64,000 nt of DNA from Gammaproteobacteria bacterium LSUCC0057 (lineage in GTDB: Bacteria > Pseudomonadota > Gammaproteobacteria > Pseudomonadales > Porticoccaceae), in assembly GCA_004535795.1 (NCBI GenBank), contig SPIA01000002.1, positions 55,802 through 119,801 on the forward strand, in the 5' to 3' direction. Positions 46,183 to 54,770 of this stretch are shown piece by piece. Below the pieces are notes generated by a model. That model did no database searches. It was not told where the DNA came from and saw only the letters and a list, made by a program, of their open reading frames with translations. Position 1 is the stretch's first letter. Every line of letters starts with the position of its first letter. The position numbers were made by a program, and so were the translations under genes.

Positions 46183-47052
46183 TTACTCTGCTCTCGCCGA
46201 GACTCGATTGTGCAGCGCGCCGATCCCTTCAATACTGGCCTCGACCATCTCGCCGGGCTTGAGAAACTTGCCGGTGCCTTGACCGACACCATCGGGCGAG
46301 CCAGTAAACATGATGTCACCGGCGGCGAAGCTCGAACGCTGTTCGACAAAGCTCAACAACTCTGCGACACCCCAAGTCATATCACCGCTGGAGCCATCTT
46401 GACGAATGTCATCATCGACGGTGAGCATCATGCGCAGCGCCGGGCTGTCATCGCCAAACTCATCGCGAGTCACTAACCACGGGCCAACACCGCTCGATTG
46501 GTCTTGGCTCTTAGCTGCAAACAGGTCCATGCCAATACCCTTTGGACCACTGCGCTGCAGATCACGGGCGCTGACATCGTTGCCGACGGTATAGCCAAGT
46601 ACGCTCTGCATCGGCGCATTGAGATCTACCGGCACTTGACCGATACAGACCACCAGCTCAACTTCGTGGTCGAGTTCGTTAGTCAGGGGGGGATAGCGAA
46701 TCGGGTCGTTTGCCCCGATCAGCGCGCCGAAAGACTTTAAAAATGCCACTGGCTGCGACGGCGCAGCGAGGCCAAAGTCCTCTGCCAAATGTTTAGCGTA
46801 GTTGGCACCGGCCACAACCACACGGTTGACGGGTTCAATGGGTGGCAACAGGCGCAGCTCACTGAGCGGCAGCGGCTCGCCGCGGCGCGGCAACTCGGCT
46901 TCGCCGCGCGCAGCATCACCCGCATTGATCGCCGCCATGAGCGCCGGCGACCAGTCGGCGAACTGGCCGACGATAGGCTGTGCCATGGCGGTTTTTACAT
47001 CGACAAGCGCCCAGAATTGCTCGTCTGCAGTTTCACATCGCGCCAACTTCAT
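46183..47052 (-). CDS. Fumarylacetoacetate hydrolase (FAA) family protein
   Basis: A 289-residue FAA-fold protein: VAGANYAKHLAE, LDHEVELVVCIG (metal-ligand acidic residues), GYTVGNDVSARDLQ and SPDGVGQGTGKFLKPGE. Members hydrolyse or hydrate acylpyruvates and 2-oxo-dienoates produced by ring cleavage. The start is 3 bp after the upstream amidohydrolase gene ends, so the two are tightly linked. Confidence 0.91.
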   Translation of the reverse strand: MKLARCETADEQFWALVDVKTAMAQPIVGQFADWSPALMAAINAGDAARGEAELPRRGEPLPLSELRLLPPIEPVNRVVVAGANYAKHLAEDFGLAAPSQPVAFLKSFGALIGANDPIRYPPLTNELDHEVELVVCIGQVPVDLNAPMQSVLGYTVGNDVSARDLQRSGPKGIGMDLFAAKSQDQSSGVGPWLVTRDEFGDDSPALRMMLTVDDDIRQDGSSGDMTWGVAELLSFVEQRSSFAAGDIMFTGSPDGVGQGTGKFLKPGEMVEASIEGIGALHNRVSARAE

Positions 47053-47055
47053 CGG

Positions 47056-48138
47056 TTATGCTGCCGATGCCGGCGAGCCAACCTTGGCGGGGTCTAAGTG
47101 CAGTAATTCGCAGGCATTTTTCCAACGGATTTTCTGCAGATCTTCATCGCTGAGAACCAGCCCTTCGGTCAAGTCGTGCCGCACGACATCGCTGCCACCA
47201 AAATTTGAGCCGTACAGCACGCGGTCTGCACCAATCACATCGACCAGCGCCTGGCGCATCGGCAACTCGTGCAGCTCAACGTCGAAGTAGAAGTTCTTCA
47301 TATAGTCGAGCACCGGTTTTTTGTTGTGATAGACATCTAAATTGGGGTTAGTTTGGGCAAGACGACCCAACTGGTAAGGGACAAAGCCACCACCGTGGGT
47401 GATATACACCTTGAGATCGGGGAAGCGATCGAGCACCCCACCATTGATCAGGTACCAAAAGGCTTTGGTCTCGTCGTAGTTCATGCCGACGATCGAGGTA
47501 GTTTCGTAGCGATCGGTGTTGGCTTGCGCACCCCAAGTGACGGACTGGTTGTAGCCGTGGACAAACATTGGCACATCCAGATCGCACAGCGCCGCCCAAA
47601 CCGGATCCATCTCCGGCGAGTCAAACTCCAGCCCACCAAAATTAGAGCCGCCGGCGCTGAGACCTTTTGCCCCCAACTCACCACAGGCTCGGCGGATCTC
47701 TTTGGCCGCCTCTTCTGGCGCATTGAGTGGCGCTTGTGCCCAGTACATGAGACGGCTGGGTTCTGCCGAACAGTACTCGGCGAGCACCTCATTGGCTTTG
47801 CGCGAAAATGACACCGAAAAGTCTTTCTCGGTCCAGTACATGTAACAATGTGAAGGGACATTGACTACCTGGGCATTCTGCCCGGCAGCATCCATTCCGG
47901 CCAGACGATTTTTGGGGTCGCGCCAGCGCTCCATATACTCAGCCACATCGAGTGTTTTGCCCTCTGCATGGGCTTTTCGCAAAGCCGCTTTGCGCTCCGG
48001 TGCGCCGAGAGTGAGAATCCAATCACCCACTCGCAATTTTACATCGCCATCGGGCTGCAACTCGAATGCAGGGCCCCAGTACGGGTGTTGGTTATAGTAG
48101 TCGGGATGGGGGGCATGGGCGTGCAGATCGATGAGCAT
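47056..48138 (-). CDS. Amidohydrolase-family (ACMSD-like) protein
   Basis: A 360-residue TIM-barrel metal enzyme: N-terminal LIDLHAHAPHP (HxH), PMFVHGYNQSVTWG, VYITHGGGFVPYQLG, and VLYGSNFGGSDVV, where relatives usually have a GSDYP-type Asp. The family includes ACMS decarboxylase and resorcylate decarboxylases. A decarboxylase or hydrolase acting on a ring-cleavage product is plausible. A paralogue with similar motifs is at 50002-51006. It heads a long minus-strand operon; operator site C is 121 bp upstream. Confidence 0.85.
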   Translation of the reverse strand: MLIDLHAHAPHPDYYNQHPYWGPAFELQPDGDVKLRVGDWILTLGAPERKAALRKAHAEGKTLDVAEYMERWRDPKNRLAGMDAAGQNAQVVNVPSHCYMYWTEKDFSVSFSRKANEVLAEYCSAEPSRLMYWAQAPLNAPEEAAKEIRRACGELGAKGLSAGGSNFGGLEFDSPEMDPVWAALCDLDVPMFVHGYNQSVTWGAQANTDRYETTSIVGMNYDETKAFWYLINGGVLDRFPDLKVYITHGGGFVPYQLGRLAQTNPNLDVYHNKKPVLDYMKNFYFDVELHELPMRQALVDVIGADRVLYGSNFGGSDVVRHDLTEGLVLSDEDLQKIRWKNACELLHLDPAKVGSPASAA

Positions 48139-48258
48139 AGCGTCAGTTCCTGATCAGTTGTTCTTTGTCAGCGGCGGGTTGCCGCATTATTTATTGAGCC
48201 AAAGCGGGCGCTAGATGAACTCTATGGCAGCGCCGCAGCTGGACAATAATGAACAATA

Positions 48259-48283
48259 TAAACAGAAATTGCAAATATGTTTA
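48259..48283. promoter_or_regulatory. Shared cluster operator, site C
   Basis: TAAACA-N13-TGTTTA with perfect 6-bp arms (8 of 12 symmetric pairs match). It lies in the 198-bp gap upstream of the amidohydrolase-FAA-HADH-thiolase operon (minus strand). A minus-strand TTGCAA/CATTAT candidate promoter overlaps the element. The rest of the gap is AT-rich and otherwise featureless. Confidence 0.65.
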
Positions 48284-48336
48284 CATTAGAGAGTGCAAAC
48301 GGCGATATCCAGCTGAAAGGGCCATGAGGCCCTACT

Positions 48337-49149
48337 TTATAACTCGAGCTTGGGCTCTAAAATAGCCACGCCGGTCGGCCTTGAGTTATAACCGGGCAGA
48401 TGCAAGCCACCGTCGACATGGAGCGTCTCTCCAGTGACATAACGCGATAAATCTGAAGCCAAAAATAGCGCTGCAGGGCCAATATCCTCCTCCGGATCGC
48501 CGCAGCGACCCAGCGGCCGCATCGCCGCAGCGCGCTCGGCAAAACCGGGATTGTCTGCCGCCAGCTGATGAAAAGTTGCCCCCATGGCGGTCGGCGCCAT
48601 GGCGTTGACGGTAATATTGAATCTTCCCCACTCGGCGGCGGCGCTGCGTGTCAGCCCCACTACCCCAGCCTTGCCGGTGTTGTAATCGGCGTGCAACCAG
48701 GCGCCAATATCAACGTCAATCGAGGTAAAGTTGATCACCTTGCCACCGCCGCGGGCACGCATGTGCGGCAGTGCTGCCTGCATTGCCCACCAGGTCGCCT
48801 TAATGGTAGAAGTCAGCGTCTGCTCGAGCAATTCATCACTTTTCTCTTCGAGGAGCACATTTTTGGCCGGCACAAAAGCGTTGTTAACGAGAATATCCAA
48901 GCCGCCAAACTGCTCTACCGCGGCAGCAATGGCATCGACAATGCTCGACTTGCTCAGCACATCGGTATGAATGTAAAAACCCCTGCCACCCAATTCGGTG
49001 ACTTGTTCGGCGACAGCACGGCCACTGGCTGGGTCAATTTCAGCAATTACTACCGCTGCGCCTTCGCGCGCGAAGCGACGCGCGATACCGCGGCCAATCC
49101 CGCCGCCGCCGCCTGTGATTAAGGCAACTTTGTTGTCAAGCAGTCCCAT
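48337..49149 (-). CDS. Short-chain dehydrogenase/reductase
   Basis: A 270-residue SDR with TGGGGGIGRGIARRFA, NNAFVPAKN, NFTSIDVD (Ser) and the catalytic YNTGKAGVVGLTRS; cofactor and catalytic sites appear intact. Encoded alone on the minus strand, divergent from the DUF2889 gene, with operator site F between them. Confidence 0.9.
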   Translation of the reverse strand: MGLLDNKVALITGGGGGIGRGIARRFAREGAAVVIAEIDPASGRAVAEQVTELGGRGFYIHTDVLSKSSIVDAIAAAVEQFGGLDILVNNAFVPAKNVLLEEKSDELLEQTLTSTIKATWWAMQAALPHMRARGGGKVINFTSIDVDIGAWLHADYNTGKAGVVGLTRSAAAEWGRFNITVNAMAPTAMGATFHQLAADNPGFAERAAAMRPLGRCGDPEEDIGPAALFLASDLSRYVTGETLHVDGGLHLPGYNSRPTGVAILEPKLEL

Positions 49150-49206
49150 ATTTTCTCCTCGAGGTTGAATTTAACCGGCACTCTGGCTGCCGACAATCAT
49201 AGTTGT

Positions 49207-49231
49207 TGAACAGATTAGATAATACTGTAAA
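49207..49231. promoter_or_regulatory. Shared cluster operator, site F
   Basis: TGAACA-N13-TGTAAA, 6 of 12 symmetric pairs, all ten invariant positions of the family kept. It lies 9 bp before the DUF2889 start (49241, plus strand) and 57 bp before the SDR start (49149, minus strand), so one site could control both. Confidence 0.55.
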
Positions 49232-49240
49232 GATAAGCCC

Positions 49241-50005
49241 ATGACTAACCGAGATAACAGTTTACAGTTCCGTCGCGCCATACAGATCAGAACTCGCGGT
49301 TGCGAGCACTCTGGCTGTGCCCGCGTCAGCCTAGAGGACGACTACCACCATTTTCGTGTCGAGGTGCACTATCTCCGCGGCGTGGTCACCCAGGTTCAGG
49401 GTACCGCTTTGCGCACCCCCTACACCTTGTGCGCCAGTGCTGGCGACCAACTGCAGCTGTTGCGCGGTATGCCGCTCTCGCTATCGAGCACTGCGGTGAG
49501 CCAACACACTGATCAGACCCAGCAGTGCAGCCATATGTTCGACGAGGCGGGTCTAGCCATAGCGGCAGCGGCCGGTGGCATTCGTCGTCGCGACTACGCA
49601 GTGACTATCCCGCGGCACCAGGCCGGCCGGACCCAAGCCACACTGTATCGCGACGGCGCTATGGCTCTGGCTTGGCAGATTGACAACGGCGTCATCGTGG
49701 CGCCAGCGGCATTTGCCGCGCAACCGATTGGACGCGGATTTAGCCAGTGGCTAACCCAATGGGCCGACGCCGAGACCGTAGAGGCGGCGCTGGTACTGCG
49801 GCGCTGCGCGATGATTTCTTTGGGGCGGTTGCGCGACTTAGATATTGAGAAGCACGCGCGCAACTCGGGCCATTGCTTTGCACAGCAACCGCAACGCGCC
49901 GCACAGGCTTTACGCATAGTCGGTTCGACACAAGACTTTAGCGACCGCCCAGCGGCACTTTGTGCCGACGATCAGCACTGGCTGGATGAACTGGCTAACG
50001 CCTAG
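49241..50005 (+). CDS. DUF2889 family protein
   Basis: A 254-residue protein with the DUF2889 pattern: IQIRTRGCE at the N-terminus, LEDDYHHFRVEVHYLRG, VQGTALRTPYTLC, a Cys/His cluster CSHMFDEAGLAIAAAA, and later Asp/Trp-rich segments. It has no known enzymatic role; homologues sit among aromatic or steroid catabolic genes in other proteobacteria. The conserved Cys and His residues hint at metal binding. Its end overlaps the convergent amidohydrolase gene by 4 bp. Confidence 0.75.
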   Translation: MTNRDNSLQFRRAIQIRTRGCEHSGCARVSLEDDYHHFRVEVHYLRGVVTQVQGTALRTPYTLCASAGDQLQLLRGMPLSLSSTAVSQHTDQTQQCSHMFDEAGLAIAAAAGGIRRRDYAVTIPRHQAGRTQATLYRDGAMALAWQIDNGVIVAPAAFAAQPIGRGFSQWLTQWADAETVEAALVLRRCAMISLGRLRDLDIEKHARNSGHCFAQQPQRAAQALRIVGSTQDFSDRPAALCADDQHWLDELANA

Positions 50006-51006
50006 ACGGCCAAATTCAGCAGTGCTAGCGCGTTGCCGCTGCGAATTTTCTCACTCTGCTGCTCGGTTAGGCCAAGCCCTGCCGCAGGATCACCAAAATC
50101 ATAGGCACCACCAAAATTGGTGCCGTGCAACAACCGGTCTACGCCGACCAGGTCGACAACTGCGCGACGCAGCGCAACGCTGTGAACATCCAGATCAAAC
50201 CAGAAGTTGGCTAGGTAGTCGACCAGTGGTTTTTCATTCAATGCGTCGGGGGCCATACCTCGGTTCAATTCATTGAGCCGACCGAGCTGGAAGAGCGCCA
50301 TGCCACCGGCATGGGTGATATAGGTTTTCAGGTTGGGGAACCGGTCTAGAGCGCCACCGCAGATCAAATACCAAAAAAACAACGACTCATCGTAGCAGTC
50401 GCCCAGTATCGAGGTGGTCTCAAACTTATCGTCGGTATGCTTTTCGCCCCACCAAACCGACTGATTATAGCCGTGCACCATAATTGGCGCGTTGAGCTTT
50501 TCGAGCACCGCCCAGACCGGGTCGAGCTCGGGACTGTAAGCTTGCAGCCCGTTAAAGTTGGCTCCTCCGACACAGACGCCAACCGCACCCAGCTCAGTGA
50601 TTGCGCGATGAATTTCTTTAGCGGCAGCTTCAGGCTCGGCGAGGTTGGCATGGGCCCAAAAACTAAAATGGTCTGGGTCTGCGGCACAATAATTAGACAG
50701 CTCTTGGTTACACAAAGCCGCATAGCGGTTGCCGAAGTCGCCCGCCCAATACATAAAAGCGTGCGAGGGGACTGAAAAAACCAGGCGGTCAACGCCGCGC
50801 TCGGCCATCAATGCCCGGCGGCCTTGGTGACTCATTTTGCGCAACAAGTTGGCTTCAGCTTCTGCGTCAGTCGACGCCGCAGGCTGTTTAGTGCCGAGGG
50901 AAAAATCGCCGACAGTAAACCCCTTCAGCGTCATCCTGGGGCCCCAAAACGGGTCACAGTTGAGCATATTCGGGGTGATCATGTGGGCGTGGACATCAAT
51001 AAGCAT
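50002..51006 (-). CDS. Amidohydrolase-family (ACMSD-like) protein, second copy
   Basis: A 334-residue relative of the protein at 47056: LIDVHAHMITPNM, PIMVHGYNQSVWWG, TYITHAGGMALFQLG and LLHGTNFGGAYDFG. As in the first copy, the GSDYP-type Asp is Asn (GTN). Last gene of the FAA-Rieske alpha-beta operon, which suggests it acts on a product of the oxygenase pathway, perhaps as a decarboxylase. Confidence 0.84.
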   Translation of the reverse strand: MLIDVHAHMITPNMLNCDPFWGPRMTLKGFTVGDFSLGTKQPAASTDAEAEANLLRKMSHQGRRALMAERGVDRLVFSVPSHAFMYWAGDFGNRYAALCNQELSNYCAADPDHFSFWAHANLAEPEAAAKEIHRAITELGAVGVCVGGANFNGLQAYSPELDPVWAVLEKLNAPIMVHGYNQSVWWGEKHTDDKFETTSILGDCYDESLFFWYLICGGALDRFPNLKTYITHAGGMALFQLGRLNELNRGMAPDALNEKPLVDYLANFWFDLDVHSVALRRAVVDLVGVDRLLHGTNFGGAYDFGDPAAGLGLTEQQSEKIRSGNALALLNLAV

Positions 51007-51088
51007 AAGGCTGTTCCCAGCGGGTCAAGTTCGGTTGAGAGAGTGCCGGCAACGACTGCCGACAGCTCTCGGGGAGCTGCTGCTCGCG

Positions 51089-51640
51089 CTACAGGAAGAT
51101 AGAGAGGTTGGGGGTGCCCAGCAGCGCTTGATCTATGCGCACCTCACGCCTACACAGCAGCAGCCCATCATCGGTGACTCTCAATCTGTCGTGACGCTCG
51201 CAGGGGATGAGATCGAAGAAGTCATCGTCGAAGCGATTGCGCGTTACCAGCGAGTAGTTGATCGAGGCCAACTCATCGGCTTGCTCAGTCTCAAACACTT
51301 GGACATTGCTGACGAAACGACGCACACGCGAAGCGGGATTTTCAGACCATGCGCTCTTGCCACTCAAGCGCATAATACGGCCCATGATCGATCCGTACGA
51401 TTCATCCATATGCATCACCGAGCGGATGTAGGACTCGGCCGTTTCGTCTACCGAACGAGTCTGACGCATCGGCACGGTATAAACGAGATCTTGCGCCAGC
51501 AGTGCCGCCCAATCGGAGAGCTGCAAGTTATCGAGCAGTAGCGCCTCGGTGTAGTAATGCTGCAGCACTCGGTTGTACTGCTCAGAGCCGATCGCAATCA
51601 AATTACCCAAGCCGGCGGTGGGAGAAGCCATATTTGTCAT
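51089..51640 (-). CDS. Ring-hydroxylating dioxygenase beta subunit
   Basis: A 183-residue NTF2/SnoaL-like subunit: HYYTEALLLDNLQLSDW, VYTVPMRQTRS, VRRFVSNVQVFE, SLVTRNRFDDDF and the closing RREVRIDQALLGTPNLSIFL pattern, all typical of RO beta subunits. It supports the alpha subunit structurally. GAAGGA upstream supports ATG 51640; a GTG at 51694 overlapping the alpha stop is possible. Confidence 0.92.
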   Translation of the reverse strand: MTNMASPTAGLGNLIAIGSEQYNRVLQHYYTEALLLDNLQLSDWAALLAQDLVYTVPMRQTRSVDETAESYIRSVMHMDESYGSIMGRIMRLSGKSAWSENPASRVRRFVSNVQVFETEQADELASINYSLVTRNRFDDDFFDLIPCERHDRLRVTDDGLLLCRREVRIDQALLGTPNLSIFL

Positions 51641-51690
51641 GATAGATTCCTTCAAAGTCCTGTTGTCTGGGGTCGGTAGTAAATGGTCAC

Positions 51691-53091
51691 TCACTCATCG
51701 GCCATCATCAGCTCATACCAGTACTTCCACCAGTGCCACTGGGTATCGTCCTTAGTAAATCCCTCATTAACTATGCCGGGACCGGGCCAACCCTTTGGCG
51801 CCCCTGTTTCATACACCGCTTGATACTTCATGGTGCTATTGCGACCTTGAGCCCCCTTGGCCGAGAGCGTCATATGCGGCCAAGTATCCGAATCATCGGC
51901 TTCAACCATGCCCGAGGTACCGAGCAGGCGCACACTCTGCTCGATCATCTGCTTCTTTAACTCAGGGGGCGTGTCGCGCTCAACAAAGATCCAGTTGGTG
52001 AACTCCAGCTTATCCGGCCCCTTCGGCACATAGGTATGCAGCGCCAATGAACCGACCACACCGCCATCAGGCTGGGGGATATATAGAAATTCAAAGATGA
52101 TATTGGGGAACATACCGCCCACTTGCGGCGGCATCCAGGACATCACCTGTATCTGCTCAGCGGTCAGATTTTCTTTGAGCTGGCTGACCATGTCGGCGGT
52201 CATGCCCGGCGGCGGCAGCGCCATCAACTTCTCTTCAACGGTCAGCTCCGCGGGGTCTTTGCCGGTCAATTTTTTGATCTTTCGCGCCAAGTCGATGCAA
52301 CGCAATGCATGCCCGTGGGGAGAGCTGACCTCGGCACCCAACATCTCTTTAGCCAGCTCTTCGCCGGCTTTTTTTGCCTCTTCAGACTGGTAAGCTCCGG
52401 CACCCTCGCCAAGCCAGCGGTGGAGCGTCAGGGTGTGATAACCGTCAGCTGCCGACTGTTCGCCAGCTGTTTTCCAATTGCCGCGGACGATAAATCGCTG
52501 TGGTGGTCCCGCCACTTCCAAACCTTTGTTACTGCGGGTGTAGAGCATGTCGTAATACCATTTGGTATCGCCGAGAAACTCCTCCAATGACGGGCCATCA
52601 ATATTCCACGTGGCCCAGATCAACCCACCGTAGAGTTGCACTCGGGCTTTTTGTAGCCCCAGCTGCTCTTTGCTGAGCATTTTGCCGTGCATACACTCCT
52701 CAGCAACCGGAGCGCCGAGGAAGTCACCGCTATTGGTGAATGCCCAACCGTGATAGATACAGGTGTGAACCTGTGCATTGCCCGCCTCATGGGTGGTAAT
52801 TTTCATTCCGCGGTGAGGGCAGACGTTTAAATTGACATGGATCTGACCGGCGCGGTCGCGGGCGACGATGACAGAGTCGTCACCCATGTGTCGCTGCACG
52901 TAGTCTCCAGCATTGGGGATTTCACTCTCATGACCGAGCAGAAGCCAGACTTTACCAAATACTTTGCGCTGCTCTATTTCGTAGATCTCTGGGTCTGAGA
53001 GCGCCCTCAACTTAACTTCACGCATCTGCAGATCTACCAGCGATTCAACGGTGGTGCCGTCGCGTAGTACCGGGCCTTTTTGAGCTTTCAT
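51691..53091 (-). CDS. Rieske ring-hydroxylating oxygenase alpha subunit
   Basis: A 466-residue catalytic subunit. The Rieske [2Fe-2S] ligands are Cys91, His93, Cys111 and His114 (CPHRG...CIYHGWAF). The mononuclear iron site has bridging Asp216 and His219/His224 in SAADGYHTLTLHRW. The enzyme adds dioxygen to, or hydroxylates, a ring or alkyl group. It has a beta subunit, so it is an alpha/beta type; electrons probably come from the ferredoxin and reductase elsewhere in the cluster. Substrate cannot be read from sequence. Confidence 0.95.
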   Translation of the reverse strand: MKAQKGPVLRDGTTVESLVDLQMREVKLRALSDPEIYEIEQRKVFGKVWLLLGHESEIPNAGDYVQRHMGDDSVIVARDRAGQIHVNLNVCPHRGMKITTHEAGNAQVHTCIYHGWAFTNSGDFLGAPVAEECMHGKMLSKEQLGLQKARVQLYGGLIWATWNIDGPSLEEFLGDTKWYYDMLYTRSNKGLEVAGPPQRFIVRGNWKTAGEQSAADGYHTLTLHRWLGEGAGAYQSEEAKKAGEELAKEMLGAEVSSPHGHALRCIDLARKIKKLTGKDPAELTVEEKLMALPPPGMTADMVSQLKENLTAEQIQVMSWMPPQVGGMFPNIIFEFLYIPQPDGGVVGSLALHTYVPKGPDKLEFTNWIFVERDTPPELKKQMIEQSVRLLGTSGMVEADDSDTWPHMTLSAKGAQGRNSTMKYQAVYETGAPKGWPGPGIVNEGFTKDDTQWHWWKYWYELMMADE

Positions 53092-53190
53092 ATCTCTCTC
53101 CTGTTGTCACTGTTAGTGCACCTAACAAAGTGGTGGCACACCCTACATTTTCACCGCTGCGGCTGCTTGACCAGCAGCGGCTTGTGTTAC

Positions 53191-54195
53191 TTAAACGGCA
53201 TTCGCCGGTGTCGGCACAACCACTTGGCTGCGCAGAATACCCAGCTTTTCAATCTCCAACTCAACCACATCATTGGGCTTAAGATAGCGAGAGTGCTCCA
53301 GACCGCAGCCATTGCCCACCGTTCCCGACCCTAGCACTTCGCCGGGATACAGTGTCTCTGAATTTGAAATATGGGCGATAACGTCCTCAAATTTCCAATG
53401 CATGTCACGGGTGTTGCCACGGCCCCACTCCTCACCATTGACTCGCGCGATCATCTCTAAGTTGTAGACATCGTCGATCTCATCGCAGGTCACCAAGCAC
53501 GGCCCCATCACATTGCCGGTGTCAAAATCTTTTCCTTTGGCGGGGCCCAGACGGCCCGGCATTTCGCGCCCTTGGGTATCGCGAGCGCTGACATCGTTGT
53601 AAATGGTGTAGCCAACAATATAGTCACTGGCATTGGCCGCGGATACGTTGAGTGCCTTCTTGCCAATGTAACAGGCCAACTCCAGCTCAAAATCCAGCAG
53701 CTTGCTGTAGGCCGGCCACAGCACCGGCTGATCGGCGCCGACTACGCTGAAACGGTTACATTTGTAATAAATAGGCTGGCGGCGGAAAGTGGCGATGGCG
53801 CGATCGTCGGCACTGGTGTCCATCTCTCGGTAGGTTTTTTCAGGGTCGTCGGTGCGCGCCGCTTGAGCTCGTCGCGCCGCTTGGTAGCACTGTTGCAAGT
53901 GCAACTCAAAGCAGGAGCTGTCGCGCATTTGTGGCGGCGGTTGAATCGGCGCGTGCAGATGCACGGCGTCGCGCTCAACCCGCGCTGCCACAGGCGCCGC
54001 TGCCACCAGCTCGGCGGCTACCTTGAGCGCCTCTTCGCCGGCCTCAACCAAGGCTAGAACCGAGTTGAACTCCGGCCGCTCTGCACCGGTGAGCGCGGTA
54101 CAGGCCATCTGCAGATCGACAATGGTCCAGTCCCGGTCAACAAATGCACCGGCGCGATGAGTGCCGCCGGGTTTCTGATAGGTTACTAGTCTCAA
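53191..54195 (-). CDS. Fumarylacetoacetate hydrolase (FAA) family protein, long form
   Basis: A 334-residue protein. The FAA core has YSKLLDFELELACYIGKK (acidic metal ligands), VGYTIYNDVSARDTQG, GPCLVTCDEI, GSGTVGNGCGLEHSRYL. The N-terminal ~100 residues are longer than in the FAA protein at 46183. Probably hydrolyses a C-C bond in a ring-cleavage product. First gene of the minus-strand FAA-alpha-beta-amidohydrolase operon, with operator site D 96 bp upstream. Confidence 0.91.
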   Translation of the reverse strand: MRLVTYQKPGGTHRAGAFVDRDWTIVDLQMACTALTGAERPEFNSVLALVEAGEEALKVAAELVAAAPVAARVERDAVHLHAPIQPPPQMRDSSCFELHLQQCYQAARRAQAARTDDPEKTYREMDTSADDRAIATFRRQPIYYKCNRFSVVGADQPVLWPAYSKLLDFELELACYIGKKALNVSAANASDYIVGYTIYNDVSARDTQGREMPGRLGPAKGKDFDTGNVMGPCLVTCDEIDDVYNLEMIARVNGEEWGRGNTRDMHWKFEDVIAHISNSETLYPGEVLGSGTVGNGCGLEHSRYLKPNDVVELEIEKLGILRSQVVVPTPANAV

Positions 54196-54290
54196 CAGCT
54201 ACTCCCTGTTTTAATCGACAAAGAGTGACGGTGTGGGGTTTGAATTAACCCCTTTTGAACCGATAACACTCTCTGATTGAGTCAAGATAT

Positions 54291-54315
54291 TAAACACATA
54301 TAAGTATAGTGTCTA
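54291..54315. promoter_or_regulatory. Shared cluster operator, site D
   Basis: TAAACA-N13-TGTCTA, 6 of 12 symmetric pairs, all invariant positions kept. It is in the divergent gap between the FAA/Rieske operon (minus) and the DUF35/thiolase-like operon (plus), so it could control both. Confidence 0.6.
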
Positions 54316-54368
54316 CAAACAATGATAGAATCACTAGACCAAGAGTCAAATATTCAATGGAATCGACT

Positions 54369-54770
54369 ATGAGTAGAAAACTTCCGGCACTCACCGCTGA
54401 ATCGCAGCGATTCTGGCAGGGCGGTGCAGAGCGCCGTCTTTTCATCCACCGCTGTCAGCCGTGTCAACGGTTCTTTCATCCTCCGGCTCCGGTCTGCCCC
54501 CACTGCCTCAGCGAAGAGGTGGCGGCCACTGCCGTCTCTGGCCGCGGCCAGGTGGCGACATTTACCATCAACCACCAGGCCTGGACGCCGCAGCTCGATC
54601 TGCCCTATGTGATCGCCATCATCGAACTCGATGAACAGCCCGGCTTGCGCTTGGTGAGCAATGTCATCAACTGCGAACCCGCCAAGGTCAGGATTGGTAT
54701 GCGCGTCGAAGTAGAATTTTTACAACAAGAGGATATCTGGCTGCCCTTATTTGTTGAGGAGAGATCATGA
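54369..54770 (+). CDS. DUF35 zinc-ribbon/OB-fold protein
   Basis: A 133-residue protein. The zinc ribbon has Cys29, Cys32, Cys43 and Cys46 (CQPC...CPHC), then an OB-fold (GRGQVATFTINHQAW, LPYVIAIIELDEQPGLRLVSN). Such proteins partner with thiolase-like enzymes and bind acyl-CoA. I chose ATG 54369 (MSRKLPALTAES) because GGA lies 7 nt upstream and the family starts there; ATG 54357 is an alternative. It overlaps the next gene by 4 bp. Confidence 0.88.
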   Translation: MSRKLPALTAESQRFWQGGAERRLFIHRCQPCQRFFHPPAPVCPHCLSEEVAATAVSGRGQVATFTINHQAWTPQLDLPYVIAIIELDEQPGLRLVSNVINCEPAKVRIGMRVEVEFLQQEDIWLPLFVEERS

